A DNA stretch of 52,220 nucleotides from Deltaproteobacteria bacterium (GCA_016875025.1 VGSH01000006.1:1-52220); one strand, 5' to 3'. Shown: positions 1-6,969, counted from the stretch's first letter. Made by a program: numbers and translations. Notes: a model not told the origin generated them from the sequence alone.

Positions 1-37
1 GCATGAGATCGGCTTCTGTGATTTGAAGCTTGCGCAT
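1..37 (-). CDS. 5' end of an unidentified gene, cut by the window edge
   Basis: Reading leftward from an ATG at 35-37, the sequence encodes only the first twelve residues (MRKLQITEADLM) before the window ends. The start is well supported because a strong Shine-Dalgarno, GAAAGGAGG, lies five bases upstream of the ATG. It follows the secreted HEAT/SH3 protein gene on the same strand after about 70 bases, so the two could be co-transcribed. The fragment is too short to assign to a family. Confidence 0.5.
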   Translation of the reverse strand, partial: MRKLQITEADLM

Positions 38-106
38 GACAACCTCCTTTCTGCTCTATAAAGGCAGTATAGCAGAAAAGATCGATATGCGCAAATACTT
101 ATGTCG

Positions 107-970
107 CTATGTATAGCAGTCCTGGTCGGCCTTGACAAAAAATACGATTTCGTCACCGGGCCGGAACGTATCGTCCTGTTTGCCGCTGCGAAGCTCAATC
201 GCCAGTTTCTGGGCCGGGTTGATGACTTCAGTCAGGCTTCTGACAGTGGATTCAAAGGGCCGGGGCGGCACATCGTCAGTGCCGATGTATTCGCGGCCAT
301 CGCGCAGGCCGCAGACCCATCCGCGCATTCCCGACGGAGTTTCAATGGCAAACCAGCAGGTCGTTTGATCGTTGGCGTAGAGCTCATCGACGATGGCGAA
401 CACGTCAGCCGGCTGCAACGATGCATTAACAGCGCTTTTCAGATCCGGGGACTCGTGCACCTGCAGCGGTACAAGCGGGCGGTAGCGCGCGGAAACATAG
501 GTGCGCCCGGCAAGCATTTTCGGGCAGGCCCTGAAGCGCTCAAGCAGTTCACGCGCCCGGTCACGGTTCGGCCTGTAGCGGTCGAACTGGTACACCAGAA
601 AAAAGGCCTCCATAATCTCTCGACCGGGCAGCAAAGCTGTGCGCTGCATGATGGCGGCAAGCGCGTTGAGTGCGGCCTCGCGCACCCTGGGGCTGCGGTC
701 TTTTTCAAACACGCGGTACAGAGCGCTGAACACCTCAGGGCCGCGGACACGGCCGAGCCCGGCCGCGGCGCGCGCGCGCAGGTGCGCATCATAGCAGGTG
801 AGCATGATTTCAACAACATCGGCAAATACCAGATCGCCGCACTGCTCATCTTCAAGCATCCAGTCAAGCCGCTTGGGGGCGCACACATCGTCCGCGGACG
901 CGGCCGCCGAACAGAGCAGTAGCACCACAAGCATAGCTGTCAGCGCTGCACTGCCCTTACAGGGTTTCAT
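107..970 (-). CDS. Secreted HEAT-repeat and SH3-like domain protein of unknown function
   Basis: The 287-residue product starts at the ATG at 968-970, preceded by AGGAAAGGA. An upstream in-frame extension exists but lacks a signal. Residues 1-26 form a typical Sec signal peptide (basic start, then AMLVVLLLCSAAASA), so the protein is exported. Residues about 45-130 contain HEAT-like helical pairs (ARAAAGLGRVRG and VREAALNALAAI), and residues about 165-225 resemble a bacterial SH3 domain ending in a Gly-Trp-Val-Cys motif. The C-terminus (RPGDEIVFFVKADQDCYT) looks like the first strands of a DUF4384 domain and then stops, so the protein may be truncated. The fold suggests an envelope scaffold or binding protein; no enzymatic role can be claimed. 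The domain calls are by eye. Confidence 0.7.
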   Translation of the reverse strand: MKPCKGSAALTAMLVVLLLCSAAASADDVCAPKRLDWMLEDEQCGDLVFADVVEIMLTCYDAHLRARAAAGLGRVRGPEVFSALYRVFEKDRSPRVREAALNALAAIMQRTALLPGREIMEAFFLVYQFDRYRPNRDRARELLERFRACPKMLAGRTYVSARYRPLVPLQVHESPDLKSAVNASLQPADVFAIVDELYANDQTTCWFAIETPSGMRGWVCGLRDGREYIGTDDVPPRPFESTVRSLTEVINPAQKLAIELRSGKQDDTFRPGDEIVFFVKADQDCYT

Positions 971-1160
971 ACCGGTTGATGTCCTTTCCTGACGAGTAGT
1001 ATCGACCTGTTTATAGCATGTTCCCTGTACGGCGACAACAGCAGCGTCCCCTCGTGCCGTATCCGGCAAATCCTTAAACCCGCCTTTTTGATGCTGAAAA
1101 TTGCCTTCTAAGCCACGAAATCAGACAATTTAAAAAATTTTATGAGCAGATTCCGGCAAG

Positions 1161-1439
1161 TTATCTCAAAAAATCCTGGTCCGACCCCGGCCCAAACTCC
1201 ATTGCCTGCGGGCCGCCTTCAGTGGGAATTGGAAGGGTATGTACAATTTGTACCCACCCTTTGCCCAGCTCGGGATCGCGCCTCTTCATCCGCTGAATGT
1301 ACTGCTTGGGGTCGCGTGATTCAATCAATGCGAGAACAACATCTTCCACGACAAACCACCATTGACCCTCGTGGAGGGTTTTACGAATGCGTTTGCCTTC
1401 GAACAGCGCGATTTTGTCGATTTTCTTCTGTGCCATCAT
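1161..1439 (-). pseudogene. Bro-N domain protein, C-terminally truncated
   Basis: The 92-residue frame opens with a clear Bro-N (BRO family N-terminal) domain: IALFEGKRIRKTLHEGQWWF, then VVEDVVLAL, RRRDPELGKG-like residues and LPIPTEGGPQ. Bro-N proteins are DNA-binding-type proteins of phages and mobile elements, and bacterial versions often sit in type I restriction-modification operons. In intact relatives the GGPQ segment is followed by a conserved NTEGIFRII region and a further long C-terminal part. Here the frame instead runs into AMEFGPGSDQDFLR and stops. That tail is encoded by a 42-bp sequence (1150-1191) that recurs at 4638-4679, so the gene was probably broken at this repeat. The start is preceded by GGGAGGGGCACA, a leader shared with three other genes here. 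An HsdS tail lies directly upstream. Confidence 0.75.
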
Positions 1440-1533
1440 GGCCTTGTGCCCCTCCCTGTTTTCGGTTTATAAACACTTCCGTTTAAACAAGCCAAACAAC
1501 TGTCCGCCTGTCGGCAATTGCTCTATGTTCTTT

Positions 1534-1599
1534 TTACACCGCCATGACCTGGCCGTTCATCAGCATGGGCTGGAGCCAGTCGCAGAGGTTTGAAAGCAT
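1534..1599 (-). pseudogene. HsdS (type I R-M specificity subunit) C-terminal remnant
   Basis: This 22-codon frame reads MLSNLCDWLQPMLMNGQVMAV and a stop. The motif DWL-PMLMNGQV is a characteristic C-terminal end of many HsdS specificity subunits of type I restriction-modification enzymes. Nothing resembling the target-recognition domains is visible upstream, so only the tail survives. It is followed on the same strand by the Bro-N gene, which matches the known habit of such accessory genes lying just after hsdS. The call rests on a short motif. Confidence 0.55.
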
Positions 1600-1658
1600 A
1601 TTTTGTCTGTCACCTGGCGGTGTAATCCACGTATAAATAATTTATGTTCTGTATTGCC

Positions 1659-1687
1659 TTGATCGACCTTATAGGCTAAAGTGTAAT
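1659..1687 (+). promoter_or_regulatory. Candidate sigma-70 promoter for a small RNA
   Basis: TTGATC at 1659-1664 and TGTAAT at 1682-1687 are separated by 17 bases, the optimal spacing. Transcription would begin at about 1692-1696, inside the first of two hairpins that end in a T-run. No open reading frame on this strand fits the promoter. Confidence 0.4.
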
Positions 1688-1692
1688 TGTTC

Positions 1693-1760
1693 TCTGCCAG
1701 TGGCACGAGAACCTACAAAGGCCACCGCCGAGCCAGCCTGGCAAATCGGCGGGTTTTTTT
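1693..1760 (+). ncRNA. Candidate small structured RNA with its own terminator
   Basis: Two consecutive hairpins follow a promoter-like sequence. The first is formed by GTTCTC (1689-1694) with GAGAAC (1707-1712), enclosing the palindrome TGCCAGTGGCA (1695-1705). The second pairs CCGCCGA (1725-1731) with TCGGCGG (1746-1752) and, inside it, GCCAG with CTGGC; it is followed by seven T residues (1754-1760), a classical intrinsic terminator. The transcript would be about 65-70 nt. It lies downstream of, and in opposite orientation to, the DUF3800 pseudogene. I do not recognise it as a known RNA family. The second hairpin alone could simply be a terminator for rightward readthrough. Confidence 0.4.
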
Positions 1761-1794
1761 ATGCCTTGTTTCTTTAAGAAAAATAATTTGTTTG

Positions 1795-2085
1795 TCACCT
1801 TTTGCGCTGTTCAACGGCAATGCAGCGAAATCGCAGATTATCTCCCTGCGCGGCAAACCAGTCAATGAGTTCAATATAAAAATTCTGTTTTGATGGTGTC
1901 ACTTCTCGCCATTTAAACTCTGGCCCTATTCTATATTTGTCGCGCAGTTAATGAATACTTCCCTTGAACCGTGTCCTGTCATCGGTTTTAAGCCAAAGAC
2001 TGCCGATGAGCATATATTTCGCCAGTGGTTTTTGGGTGGTCAGGAGATCGGGGCGACTCTCATCGCAGTAGATATCGAAATTCAT
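1795..2085 (-). pseudogene. DUF3800 family protein, broken by an in-frame stop and truncated
   Basis: Reading leftward from the ATG at 2083-2085, preceded by GAGGAAAAG, the frame begins MNFDIYCDESRPDLL, the typical N-terminus of DUF3800 proteins. These are RNase H-like-fold proteins often found in mobile and defence contexts. The similarity continues through YMLIGSLWLKTD, reaches a TAA in place of an expected Glu codon after 45 residues, then resumes in the same frame with LRDKYRIGPEFKWREVTPSK and LRFRCIAVEQRK before ending at a TGA (1795-1797). Normal members are well over 200 residues, so the 3' half is missing as well. The gene begins only nine bases after the stop of an HsdS tail (2095-2157), placing it in a former type I restriction-modification operon. 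Confidence 0.75.
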
Positions 2086-2094
2086 CTTTTCCTC

Positions 2095-2157
2095 TTACGC
2101 CACCGAGACCTGGCCGTTCATCAGCATGGGCAGAAGCCGATCAGCGGAGATGTTGAA
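2095..2157 (-). pseudogene. Second HsdS C-terminal remnant
   Basis: On the reverse strand this segment encodes FNISADRLLPMLMNGQVSVA followed by TAA; an in-frame TAG immediately precedes it. RLLPMLMNGQV matches the usual C-terminus of HsdS specificity subunits. It resembles, but is not identical to, the tail at 1534-1599, so it comes from a different hsdS gene or allele. The following gene on the strand is the DUF3800 pseudogene, nine bases away. Confidence 0.6.
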
Positions 2158-2270
2158 CTATTATTAGCCCCTTGCCTTATTATCTCTGTCAAAACAGTTC
2201 ACGCAACCAACGGCTCAGATGATAGTCGCAATCCAGCCGGAAAACTTTCATGATTCTCCGGCGGGACTCT

Positions 2271-2311
2271 GGTCCTTGAACCTTGGACTTTGGACTCGCG
2301 ACTTTGGACTT
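2271..2311. repeat. Degenerate GGTCC/GGACTTT repeat array
   Basis: This stretch is made of imperfect repeats of a roughly 10-base unit (GGTCCTTGAA, CCTTGGACTT, TGGACTCGCG, ACTTTGGACT). The same unit in the complementary orientation builds the array at 10430-10509. It has no coding sense and lies in an intergenic stretch between gene remnants. Confidence 0.6.
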
Positions 2312-2404
2312 AGCTCATGCCCTCCCTCGCGCAAAAAACTTATTTACTTTTTTAAGGGCGTTCCGCTGATGGCCATTTGCGGTTTATTAACTTTTATTGC
2401 GTTT

Positions 2405-2443
2405 AAAAAAACTGTAGGCCGGACTAAACGAAGCGAGTCCGGC
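2405..2443 (-). terminator. Hairpin with downstream T-run after the KilA-N gene
   Basis: GCCGGACT (2418-2425) and AGTCCGGC (2436-2443) form a perfect 8-bp stem with a 10-base loop, starting just past the KilA-N stop codon at 2446. On the gene strand seven T residues follow, after a six-base gap that is longer than in an ideal intrinsic terminator. Confidence 0.45.
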
Positions 2444-2445
2444 AA

Positions 2446-3267
2446 TTATTTTCTTCCCGATTCTAATTTTTTTATATGAACATTCTCCGTCAACAGCCGC
2501 ATCTGCTGAATTGCGATTTTGTTGAGTTTGGTCAAACGCTCTGTTTGCGGCATGCCTTCGTTGATGAAAAGAGCGTTCAGGTTCTCAAGATTTGAAAGGC
2601 ACACAAGCTGCGACACATCGGCATAGTCGCGGATATTGCCCTTTTTGTCATCATTACTGTCGCGCCACTGTTTAGCGGTCCTACCGAAAAGCGCCATATT
2701 GAGCACATCGGCCTCAGTTGCATAAACACGATTAACCTGCTGCCTTGTGAGCTCTTTCGGAATCAGGTTCGCCCTGATGGCGTCAGTATGAATACGATAA
2801 TTGATCTTGGCCAGATTGCGCTTAATGTCCCAGCCGAGCTGCTTGTGTTCAACTTCTTTTAAGCGCTGGAATTCCTTGATGAGATAGAGCTTAAATTCAA
2901 CGGAAATCCAAGATGCAAACTCAAAAGCTATATCCTTATGGGCATAAGTGCCGCCATACCTGCCGGGCTTCGAGATAAGACCAATGGCATTGGTTTTTTC
3001 AATCCATTGGCGTGGCGTTACTGTAAAACTGTTAAGACCGGCCTGTTTTTTAAACCCGTCGAATTCGACGGGTTTAAAACCGGGGTTATTCAACAACTCC
3101 CATATTCCTAAGAATTCGATTGTATTCCTGTTCCTCAGCCAATTTCTGATCAAATCATCAGTTCGGTCTGAATTTTTGTACCGTGCGATATCGGTAATAC
3201 AGATATAATCTTCCTGATCTTTACAAATTACAGCAATTTGCCGACCTTTTACTTTCATTGTAGCCAT
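2446..3267 (-). CDS. KilA-N domain protein
   Basis: This 273-residue protein has an N-terminal KilA-N domain (residues about 5-115): an initial beta hairpin (GRQIAVICKDQEDYICITDI), then RNWLRNRNTIEFLGIWE and, further on, GRYGGTYAHKDIAFEFASWI, a hallmark of the family. KilA-N is a putative DNA-binding domain of phage and mobile-element proteins. The C-terminal half (about 120-273) is helical and matches the conserved region of bacterial KilA-N proteins. The ATG at 3265-3267 has a good site (CAGGAGGGGCACA), the same leader motif as the Bro-N, DUF1016 and ORF6N genes here. The gene appears intact and isolated. In other genomes such genes often lie within type I restriction-modification operons, and hsdS debris is nearby. 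Its function is unknown. Confidence 0.85.
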   Translation of the reverse strand: MATMKVKGRQIAVICKDQEDYICITDIARYKNSDRTDDLIRNWLRNRNTIEFLGIWELLNNPGFKPVEFDGFKKQAGLNSFTVTPRQWIEKTNAIGLISKPGRYGGTYAHKDIAFEFASWISVEFKLYLIKEFQRLKEVEHKQLGWDIKRNLAKINYRIHTDAIRANLIPKELTRQQVNRVYATEADVLNMALFGRTAKQWRDSNDDKKGNIRDYADVSQLVCLSNLENLNALFINEGMPQTERLTKLNKIAIQQMRLLTENVHIKKLESGRK

Positions 3268-3467
3268 TGTGCCCCTCCTGATTTTTTGTTTGTAATTCCC
3301 GCGAATCCGCTGGAATCGAGTTTGTGCTCAGCCGGTTTGGCCGATTACGGAATTTTCAAGCCTCCTTATTAAAGACGCTCACAGTATTGTCGCTTTCCGG
3401 CCGAAAAACTTCCCATGATCTTCAACCGCGTGCATATGACATAGTTTGCCTGCCCCGTATTTTTCCC

Positions 3468-3537
3468 TGCGCCCCTGCGTCTCTGCGCGAGGCATGCATT
3501 TCACAATTCTTTTCTCCCGCAGAGGCGCTGAGGCGCA
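3468..3537. repeat. Imperfect 20-bp inverted repeat
   Basis: Arms 3468-3487 and 3518-3537 (TGCGCCCCTGCGTCTCTGCG and CGCAGAGGCGCTGAGGCGCA) match at 17 of 20 positions when paired, around a 30-base loop. The arms resemble a widely dispersed bacterial intergenic repeat. It occupies the middle of a roughly 400-base gene-free stretch (3268-3664) in which I see no other feature except the short motif at 3607-3628. Confidence 0.55.
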
Positions 3538-3606
3538 GAGAATGTTCATTGTTCGCCTGACACTCGTTTTTTTGGTTGATTTCAGAAAATACCGTACACG
3601 TTATGC

Positions 3607-3628
3607 AACTAATTCAACAACGTCCCCC
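3607..3628. repeat. Short dispersed repeat, copy 1
   Basis: CAACTAATTCAACAACGTCC here and CAACCAATTCAACAACGTCC at 6595-6616 differ at one position. Both lie in intergenic DNA 3' of the nearest leftward genes. Confidence 0.4.
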
Positions 3629-3664
3629 CCCCTTGGCCCGGGGTGATTCCGGTGCAGCTGGTTC

Positions 3665-4048
3665 TTAAAGTGTGTCGCGGGAAAGGTCGGAAATGATTTT
3701 CCGAATTGTCAGAGCAAGCGGGCCAATTTTATCATTGCAGGTATTGAAGACCGCCTCGGCGTTCACTTCCGAGTAATGATGCGTTAGAATGTCGCGCATG
3801 CCCTTGGCCTTCTTCCAGTCAATATCAGGGTAATTCTCAAGGAGTGTGCCGTCTGTTTTCCTGTCGAGGTTCTTCAACGCCTCACCGACCACAATCAGAA
3901 GCATACAGATCGAATCCATTTTCTCGACGCCGGCGGGACTGTTCGTAAAGTCAGCGACAGTTGCAACCGGCTCAAACCGGTTGAGTATTGTCGTTGCCGC
4001 TTCCTCAATCTGCCGGAGTATTTCCAGGACCAGTTCCCTGTCAAACAT
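3665..4048 (-). CDS. hepT: HepT-like HEPN ribonuclease toxin
   Basis: The 127-residue product is a HEPN-domain protein of the DUF86/HepT family. The signature R-x4-H-x-Y is present as RDILTHHY (R85, H90, Y92), which is the RNase active site in characterised HepT toxins. The rest is a compact helical bundle including MDSICMLLIVVGEALKNLD, as expected. Its start overlaps the end of the nucleotidyltransferase gene by eight bases, the usual arrangement of hepT/mntA modules. HepT toxins cleave RNA, and the MntA partner neutralises them by adding AMP groups to the tyrosine of this motif. Both key residues are intact, so the toxin is probably functional. Confidence 0.88.
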   Translation of the reverse strand: MFDRELVLEILRQIEEAATTILNRFEPVATVADFTNSPAGVEKMDSICMLLIVVGEALKNLDRKTDGTLLENYPDIDWKKAKGMRDILTHHYSEVNAEAVFNTCNDKIGPLALTIRKIISDLSRDTL

Positions 4049-4331
4049 AGACCGCTTCCCTGTCTATGCGGGTTTTCAAAAAACGGTTCATATGCTCACG
4101 GTATGCAACAATATCAACCTGCTTATGCAGCTGATCTTCAAGCTCCTGCTTGATCCCCGCCAGGGAAAACAGATCCGGTTTTTCAAGAGCAACAACGATG
4201 TCAACATCGCTGTCATCACGGGCGTTGCCGCGCACGACAGAACCGAACAGCCCCAGCCTGCGTATGCCGTACTGAGCGGCATGCCGGGCCTTGTAGCTCT
4301 TCAGGATTTCAAGAATTGCCTGTTTGTCCAT
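4041..4331 (-). CDS. mntA: MntA-like nucleotidyltransferase antitoxin
   Basis: This 96-residue minimal nucleotidyltransferase carries the canonical GS-x10-D-x-D motif: GSVVRGNARDDSDVDIVV, with S31, D42 and D44. In characterised HepT/MntA systems this enzyme AMPylates the HEPN toxin and so silences it. The gene overlaps the downstream hepT by eight bases, so the pair is translationally coupled. The length is normal for the family and the motif is intact. Confidence 0.88.
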   Translation of the reverse strand: MDKQAILEILKSYKARHAAQYGIRRLGLFGSVVRGNARDDSDVDIVVALEKPDLFSLAGIKQELEDQLHKQVDIVAYREHMNRFLKTRIDREAVYV

Positions 4332-4708
4332 TGTTGTGCACCCCGTGGCTGCGCTGAACGGCGTAGAATCATCCTGTTTGGGAAACTACACTATTTTGCA
4401 ATGAGAATCCAATAAAAATAAGCTCGAGCTGCGGACCGCGCTGTTTACGCAACATATGTCCGGACAAGGGCTGTGTCCTGAGCTCAGTCGAAAGGTCCCG
4501 CAGCGCAGGATGAACTCCGCTTGGCCGGCCACTCCTTACACCCGCCTTTTCACTACCAAAAAGCGCCCCCGAAGCCCCTGATTGTCATTTCGAATCCCGG
4601 CACCGTCGGGGTGAGAAATCTGAAATTTTATTGAAGTATTCCGGAAGTGTGCATCAAAAAATCCCGGACCGACCCCGGCAGCATTCGGATTTTCCCGCAG
4701 CGCATCCA
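4332..4708. other. Gene-free stretch with fragments of dispersed repeats
   Basis: No convincing gene is visible. The stretch holds a CTGAGCTCAGTCGAAAGG segment similar to a common dispersed repeat (a related one lies near 49260-49345), a GTCATTTCGAATCCCGG segment, and the 42-bp repeat at 4638-4679 shared with the end of the Bro-N gene. Confidence 0.4.
4638..4679. repeat. 42-bp repeat shared with the broken end of the Bro-N gene
   Basis: This segment begins ATTCCGG and ends ATCCCGGACCGACCCCGGC. It matches 1150-1191 over the same length with a few substitutions, including an identical TCAAAAAATCC core. At 1150-1191 the repeat supplies the foreign C-terminal codons of the truncated Bro-N frame. 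Confidence 0.55.
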
Positions 4709-5362
4709 TTAGTCGCTGAATGCCAACTCCCTGACACACCTATCCCGGCTATCACATAATGCTATAATCTGTTGCACTGCCGATGCATAGTCAGGTGATT
4801 CAACACTACCCAGTACCTGCTTTGCTTCATCGAACCTGCCGAGATGGCGAAGCACCTCCCCTTTCATCATGCGGTGGTCGTCATTTTTTTCAGTTAAAAG
4901 AGAGGCCAAAATTTCTAAATTCGTACTCCACAACCCCGGCTCGCTCGAAATTTTCTTTTTCCTGGATGCTTTCCTGAAGGCATCATTCCTTCGCCAAAAT
5001 GCGAAAACCCTAAGTTCCACCTCTTGTCCTTTATCTTTTGCCAGTCCTTTTTTAATAGCCTGGTAGTATTGCTTCTCTGTGGGCTCCTTGACCATTTGCG
5101 CATCAGCCCACTCAGTATTGGTTGGTTCATTTCCATCTGGACCCCAGTCTACAGTACCAACCTCTTTAGCATCATCCAGCCAATAACACTCCCCACAGTG
5201 GCGGCATTTCACTACAGCCGGCGGGTGCGGCAGCATCGGAGCCTCCTGCTTACCATCCGTCCAAACACGTGCACCACATGTATTGCCTGACAGCAACGTC
5301 TCATGCCGCGCACGACCTTTACACTTAGGACAGGCAATAATCTGATCAGGGCCGGGCAGCAT
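4709..5362 (-). CDS. Zinc-ribbon hypothetical protein with C-terminal helical region
   Basis: The product is about 217 residues from the ATG at 5360-5362; a TTG four codons upstream is an alternative start. The N-terminus has two CxxC pairs, ACPKCKG and KCRHCGECYW, flanking a NTCGARVWTDGK segment, which together should form a zinc ribbon (residues about 8-62). The C-terminal half is helical and polar, with a TPR-like stretch (GEVLRHLGRFDEAKQVLGSV). I know proteins of this general layout only as uncharacterised. It is a single gene between the HepT/MntA module and the DUF2442 gene on the same strand, with spacing too large to imply an operon. Confidence 0.65.
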   Translation of the reverse strand: MLPGPDQIIACPKCKGRARHETLLSGNTCGARVWTDGKQEAPMLPHPPAVVKCRHCGECYWLDDAKEVGTVDWGPDGNEPTNTEWADAQMVKEPTEKQYYQAIKKGLAKDKGQEVELRVFAFWRRNDAFRKASRKKKISSEPGLWSTNLEILASLLTEKNDDHRMMKGEVLRHLGRFDEAKQVLGSVESPDYASAVQQIIALCDSRDRCVRELAFSD

Positions 5363-5546
5363 ATCAAAAATCAACTCTCATCTACAGATACCGTGCCGTG
5401 AGGTATTTAACTCAGGATACGAAAATCAGTATGGTGTCACCGGATTTAATTCCTCCCCCTCCGGTTTGTATTTATTTTTCTATGGACGACCCCTGGTATT
5501 CTCCGGATGCTGCGGAAAAGCTGTCCTATCCGGACATCGGCAATTA

Positions 5547-5771
5547 TTAGAACCGGCTGGGAATGCCAAGCACGATGCCTTCAACGGACAGGTCTTCATC
5601 GACCGCAGGCCAGTGAATGCCCGTCCCCCGCCCGATCAGTTGATACGTATTGCGCTGGGATGCGGTCGCATGCTTGAGCCGCGGATAAAATTCAAGCGGC
5701 ACCTTGACTTCCCTGCCGTCATCGAGCACAACGCAGAGAAATTTTTTCTCAAAATAGACTTTCACCGCCAT
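5547..5771 (-). CDS. DUF2442 domain protein, TA-like partner of DUF4160
   Basis: The 74-residue product from the ATG at 5769-5771 fits DUF2442: VYFEKKFLCVVLDDGREVKV, then PLEFYPRLKHAT, NTYQLIGRGTGIHWPAVDEDLSVEGIVLGIPSRF. The conserved G-x-G-I-HWP-x-x-D-EDLS motif is complete. DUF2442 and DUF4160 genes are commonly paired and have been suggested to form toxin-antitoxin-like modules. Here DUF2442 begins four bases after the stop of the DUF4160 gene. The upstream partner is frameshifted, so the pair may be inactive while this member remains intact. Confidence 0.8.
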   Translation of the reverse strand: MAVKVYFEKKFLCVVLDDGREVKVPLEFYPRLKHATASQRNTYQLIGRGTGIHWPAVDEDLSVEGIVLGIPSRF

Positions 5772-5775
5772 GAAT

Positions 5776-6026
5776 TCATGTATTTTTTTTGCGGCTGAAG
5801 AACCCATTCCATTTCTCCATAATTATTTTTTCATTCTGCTCGACAAGGGAAAATGCCCTGCTCAGTTCAGCCGATGTCATCCCATGGTTCTGTGCGAGGC
5901 TGACAGGATTAAGCCAGAATTTTGCGACAGCATCATTGCGCTGTACATGTATATGCGGCGGTTCGTTCCGCTCATTGGCATAAAAGAAAAACCGGTATCA
6001 TGCTTTCGAAAAATGGTCGGCGACAA
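5776..6026 (-). pseudogene. DUF4160 domain protein, inactivated by a single-base deletion
   Basis: The likely start is a TTG at 6024-6026 with GGGAGG upstream, giving MSPTIFRKH. Restoring one G after the CAT codon (near 5999-6002) joins this to YRFFFYANERNEPPHIHV, then FWLNPVSLAQNHGMTSAEL and KIIMEKWNGFFSRKKNT. Together they make a complete DUF4160 protein of about 83 residues with the family's NE-PPHIHV core. The lesion is exactly one missing base in an otherwise well-preserved sequence, so it is either a recent mutation or a sequencing or assembly error. The stop is four bases before the DUF2442 start. Confidence 0.75.
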
Positions 6027-6137
6027 ACCGTGCTCCCTCCCCGATACGCCCCATGCAGGCGTTTCAATCATTAAAAAAAAGTATAGGCCGCTGCTTCATG
6101 CGAGTCAATACAAATGTAATCGGAAAACTTTCAACTG

Positions 6138-6530
6138 TTATGAGCAATATTGAACAACCGTTCGTATCACTTTCCAATGCCGTTTGGTGTACGTTGCCAC
6201 AGGATATATCCGGGTAATGGCGGGATCAAAAACACGGGTGCCGTCAGAGGCGACCCAGTGGCCGTAGTCGCGGTAATCCGGCCTGATCACGATAGCAGCA
6301 GGGCAGGTGGGCAGTCTGTGGTCGGCAAGAGGCCGTTTGACCGGCCGGGTGATCGGCCAGGCGGACCCCGTGAGTGCCTCCATGACCTCTATGAAGGCGG
6401 CACACCCCATGCCGGCCTCATGCAAAAGCCGATTCGCCACACGGGCAGCCTCGGTATATGAAACACCCGCGAGCATGGCAGCGGTCGCCACGCCGCAATC
6501 AATCACTGCCCTTTGTCGGATGTGTTTCAT
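6138..6530 (-). CDS. C39-like cysteine peptidase domain protein
   Basis: The 130-residue protein has the layout of a C39-family (papain-like) peptidase domain. The DCGVATAAMLAG motif supplies the catalytic Cys12, GHWVASDG the His91, and VFDP the Asp102. Families of this type process double-glycine leader peptides, but many stand-alone members have unknown substrates. There is no ABC transporter domain and no adjacent bacteriocin-like gene, so a processing role cannot be assumed. There is no signal peptide, so it is probably cytoplasmic. No strong Shine-Dalgarno is seen. It lies alone among accessory genes. Confidence 0.65.
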   Translation of the reverse strand: MKHIRQRAVIDCGVATAAMLAGVSYTEAARVANRLLHEAGMGCAAFIEVMEALTGSAWPITRPVKRPLADHRLPTCPAAIVIRPDYRDYGHWVASDGTRVFDPAITRIYPVATYTKRHWKVIRTVVQYCS

Positions 6531-6594
6531 AAGTCATACTGGCAGCTTGATGTGTCTATTTATGAACGTTTGATGGTTCCCTGATTAGTTATTC

Positions 6595-6616
6595 AACCAA
6601 TTCAACAACGTCCCCT
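6595..6616. repeat. Short dispersed repeat, copy 2
   Basis: CAACCAATTCAACAACGTCC matches 3607-3628 with one difference. The two copies also share weaker similarity in the flanking bases, including the start of a C-run. Confidence 0.4.
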
Positions 6617-6659
6617 CTTCCAGCCATGGGCTGACCAGCAAGCCAAGAAAAGTTCCAAA

Positions 6660-6944
6660 TCAATCGTATTTTTCGTGCAATAGCGCACCGTTGCACAAAG
6701 CCATGTTGATAGTATGAGTTGTGTCGCTCATCAAGGATGAAAGGGCTATGGTTTCAACGGAATCATCTATGAAGTTTTCAACTTCATAAATCTCTTTTTG
6801 CGGATCATCAGAGCTTTCAACCCGCGCAATGGCCTTGCTCGACTTAAGCCCACCATTTAAACAAACAATAAATTCATAAGAAAGGCCTTCTTCTGAGAAG
6901 ACCTTTCTAAAATTGCTCCAGTTGGATATTTTGACTAATTCCAT
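6660..6944 (-). CDS. Hypothetical small protein, last gene of a putative HNH/DUF2075 operon
   Basis: The 94-residue product (MELVKISNWSNFRKVF start) is not a family I recognise. It is acidic and has no membrane segment or signal peptide. It starts 25 bases after the stop of the DUF2075 helicase gene on the same strand and shares that gene's AT-rich composition, so co-transcription is likely. In defence operons, small genes in this position often encode accessory or regulatory subunits, but nothing in the sequence proves that here. Confidence 0.55.
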   Translation of the reverse strand: MELVKISNWSNFRKVFSEEGLSYEFIVCLNGGLKSSKAIARVESSDDPQKEIYEVENFIDDSVETIALSSLMSDTTHTINMALCNGALLHEKYD

Positions 6945-6969
6945 AGCTGCGGCGTCAACAAGGGTGAAA

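Noticed and set aside
101-922. A 273-codon rightward open frame
   Set aside because: It is antisense to the HEAT/SH3 gene, which has a signal peptide and ribosome site.
1689-1760. A tRNA or tmRNA
   Set aside because: The hairpins do not fit a cloverleaf, and no CCA-type acceptor or TPsiC loop can be formed.
5484-5549. A short rightward frame starting MDDPWYSPDAAEKL
   Set aside because: It is only about 21 codons, has no ribosome site and shows only a vague likeness to an excisionase-type N-terminus.
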